Shown: piece by piece, positions 17,509 through 18,964 of the stretch
How positions within the stretch are numbered: the first letter of the stretch is position 1
Layout of the letters: every line of letters starts with the position of its first letter
From: Pavlovales sp. CCMP2436
Lineage: Eukaryota > Haptophyta > Pavlovophyceae > Pavlovales
Assembly (NCBI GenBank): GCA_026770615.1
Contig: MU631610.1
Coordinates: forward strand, 112,934 to 131,897
Direction of reading: 5' to 3'
DNA: 18,964 nt
Notes under the pieces: model-generated
What the model was told of the DNA's origin: nothing
The model's database searches: none
The model's input: the letters and a program-made list of their open reading frames with translations, nothing else
Position numbers and translations under genes: made by a program

Positions 17509-17572
17509 CTGGGAGTGGGAGAGAGGGCGTGAGGGGGGGGGGGCAGCCAGCAGAGCAGCAGATAAGTATTTA

Positions 17573-17574
<2 letters not shown>

Positions 17575-17616
<42 letters not shown>

Positions 17617-17619
17617 TGC

Positions 17620-17668
<49 letters not shown>

Positions 17669-17690
17669 CATATACATACATATATACACA
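17575..17690. repeat. AT/ATAC microsatellite
   Basis: A long run of TA dinucleotides with CATA interruptions. It creates several Tyr/Ile-rich open frames on both strands that are not genes. Confidence 0.95.
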
Positions 17691-17838
17691 TTCAGCGCTT
17701 GGCAGGCGGGGCGATGTAATAAGAATCAAATTAATAATCATAATAGTAAATAGTTATAATAATAACAACATCACAACAACAGCAATTATAATAGTTAGAA
17801 TAAACCAGCAATATTCAGCGCTTGGCAGGCGGGGGCGA
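17691..17838 (+). repeat. Direct repeat of about 24 bp, 123 bp apart
   Basis: TTCAGCGCTTGGCAGGCGGG is found at 17691-17710 and again at 17814-17833, each followed by GCGA (with one extra G or two in the second copy). Between them lies an A/T-rich stretch with AATAATA and CAACA words. The interval may mark an insertion between duplicated ends, but no terminal inverted repeats were seen. Confidence 0.75.
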
Positions 17839-18027
17839 GGAGCAGGCAGACCGGCTGATGCGCTTCAGAGGCAGCTAGTAGGTTGCAATCAGTGGCGCGA
17901 GGAGAGCAGTTCTGAAGATGGCCAAACAGATACTCTACATGCTCCTCCGCCCAGACTTGTTATAAGTATGCCAGGGGCTGCAAGTGAGGAGGCGTTATAA
18001 GAAGTAAAAAAAAAAAAAAAAAATCAC

Positions 18028-18197
18028 CTGCCGCCTTGCCGCGGTCCGCCGCCATCGTTCCTCCTCGTCGGCGTCTGAGATGTGAGCAGCCACGTAGGCG
18101 CGCGCCGCACCGTAGACAGCCTCGTTCATTCCCGGAAGCCCGCCCGAGCCCGAGTCCTCCCGCGCTTTTTGATCCACCCGAGTCTCCCGGCCTCCAT
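18028..18197 (-). CDS. Probable internal exon of an unrecognised minus-strand gene
   Basis: The minus strand has an acceptor-like CTTAACAG before 18197 and a donor CAG/GTGATT at 18028-18026. The 170 bases between are open in a frame that encodes an acidic-to-basic segment with MNEAVYGAARAYVAAHIS followed by DADEEERWRRTAARRQ. This has the Ala-rich amphipathic character of a helical protein. A poly-T tract (minus strand; A run at 18006-18023) follows the donor directly. The acceptor lies seven bases from a foldback element at 18205. Support is limited to composition and splice consensus, and the gene's other exons are not established. Confidence 0.35.
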
Positions 18198-18204
18198 CTG
18201 TTAA

Positions 18205-18352
18205 GGAGTGGAATAGAAAATGCTTTATTGTCAGTATTTTTCGTAGCTGATTTTATATTTTCATGAATTGTATTGAAGCTCGAGCAGATTTGAACAACTT
18301 ATAAAATCAAATACGGAAAATACTTCCCCGAAGGCGTTTTCTATTGCACTCC
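18205..18352. repeat. Foldback/MITE-like element with 53-bp arms
   Basis: 18205-18257 and 18300-18352 are inverted repeats of 53 bp each, with about 80% matching by eye, around a 42-base spacer. The ends are GGAGTG...CACTCC, and shared inner words include AATAGAAAA, AGTATTTT and TGATTTTATA. No target duplication was identified. Confidence 0.8.
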
Positions 18353-18396
18353 GCCACACCGTCGATTGTCGTGTCTGATCAGCCTCAGTGGTGGGG

Positions 18397-18509
18397 AGTG
18401 TATCCGTGTGCTCTGCAAAGGTCCCTTGATCCGAGTGTTTCTCAACGCTTGGGTCCAGTGGAGACCTGCCAGGGGACGGACGTATTTCTAGATATTTACA
18501 CACCTGTTG
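18397..18509 (+). repeat. Dispersed repeat, copy 2 (related to 10003-10116)
   Basis: The alignment is described under copy 1. This copy begins 45 bp after the right end of the foldback element at 18205-18352, whereas nothing comparable precedes copy 1. The two are therefore not simply linked. Confidence 0.7.
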
Positions 18510-18618
18510 CAGATCCCGGACTTTCGGCGGTGGGCGCTCCGGACGCGCCTTCGGCTGCGACTTGGGCGAGCTTGTTCTTGCGGAGGCGCGAGCGCAGGGC
18601 GAGGAACAGGCGGCTGGG

Positions 18619-18733
18619 CAGGGCGAGGAGATTCAGCGGCGACGGAGCCTGTTTATATTATTACACTATTACTTAAAATAGTGCAATAGTTCAATAGTGC
18701 CAGGGCGAGGAGGTTGAGCGGCGGAGGGGCCTG
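18619..18733 (+). repeat. 33-bp direct repeat flanking an AT-rich segment
   Basis: CAGGGCGAGGAGATTCAGCG... at 18619-18651 and a copy at 18701-18733 differ at about five of 33 positions. The spacer contains CACTATTA / AATAGTGC words that can pair with each other. Confidence 0.75.
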
Positions 18734-18842
18734 CTCATAAGAATATTGCTAATATTTGTTATAACTATAAAATAAATATGAATCAAGAAGAAGAAGAAGT
18801 ACTCGGCCTGCTCTGCGGGGCCTACTCGGTCGATCAGATGAT

Positions 18843-18964
18843 TCACAGGGTAAGGGCAAGGGTGTAAGGGCAAGGGTGTAAGGGCTAGCAACTCAGGCTT
18901 CCTCACTGTAAGGGTGTAAGGGCTAGCAACTCAGGCTTCCTCACTGTAAGGGTGTAAGGGCTAG
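18843..18964 (+). repeat. Tandem repeat array: 38-bp unit preceded by a 14-bp GTAAGGG unit
   Basis: From 18875 a 38-bp unit starting GGTGTAAGGGCTAGC recurs at 18913 and 18951 with no difference and runs out of the window. Just before it, a 14-bp unit (TAAGGGCAAGGGTG) occurs about twice. The arrays share the GTAAGGG core, suggesting expansion from it. Confidence 0.9.

Noticed and set aside
17247..17741. 164- and 115-codon frames through the AT repeat
   Set aside because: The Tyr/Ile-rich half is the translated TA microsatellite. Only the part downstream of a splice acceptor (17508-17344) was kept, with low confidence.

Overview
This window looks like nuclear DNA of a photosynthetic eukaryote with a complex (secondary) plastid. 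The evidence is a spliced plastid-type KAS II (3-oxoacyl-ACP synthase) gene whose product begins with a signal-peptide-like segment followed by a transit-like segment. Host exons are GC-rich, several introns are well supported (one apparently uses a GC donor), and transposable elements are dense. A haptophyte or similar alga is my best guess, but the sequence does not prove it. Only two host genes are convincingly intact.

Layout. 1-1421: GC-rich flank with no gene I can support. 1422-9578: a decayed, probably 5'-truncated LINE-like retroelement. It carries a charged N-terminal region, reverse transcriptase, RNase H, a Cys/His cluster and an OTU-type cysteine protease domain. Near its left end it is split by a 2,866-bp Tc1/mariner (IS630-superfamily) DNA transposon at 1466-4331, which has 63-bp terminal inverted repeats and TA target duplications. 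That transposon holds a broken DDE transposase gene (+) and a second broken, unrecognised gene (-), arranged convergently. 9579-10829: no secure gene, but one end of a dispersed repeat. 10830-13034 (-): four-exon KAS II gene, with minisatellite, microsatellite and duplicated-splice-site sequence in its introns. 13530-14749 (+): a two-exon gene of unknown function, transcribed away from KAS II, so 13035-13529 probably holds a shared promoter. 15243-17169: two 99% identical 420-bp inverted copies of a MITE-like element around 1,087 bp that contains a membrane-anchored ORF (-) and an orphan C2H2 zinc-finger exon (+). 17170-18964: repeat-rich DNA with two probable exons of a minus-strand gene, an AT microsatellite, a foldback element, the second dispersed-repeat copy and a 38-bp tandem array running off the right edge.

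KAS II acts in plastid fatty-acid elongation. The rest of the window is mostly a record of nested transposition. The features most worth following up are the OTU-bearing retroelement, the two-gene Tc1-type transposon, and the 420-bp inverted pair enclosing gene-like sequence.
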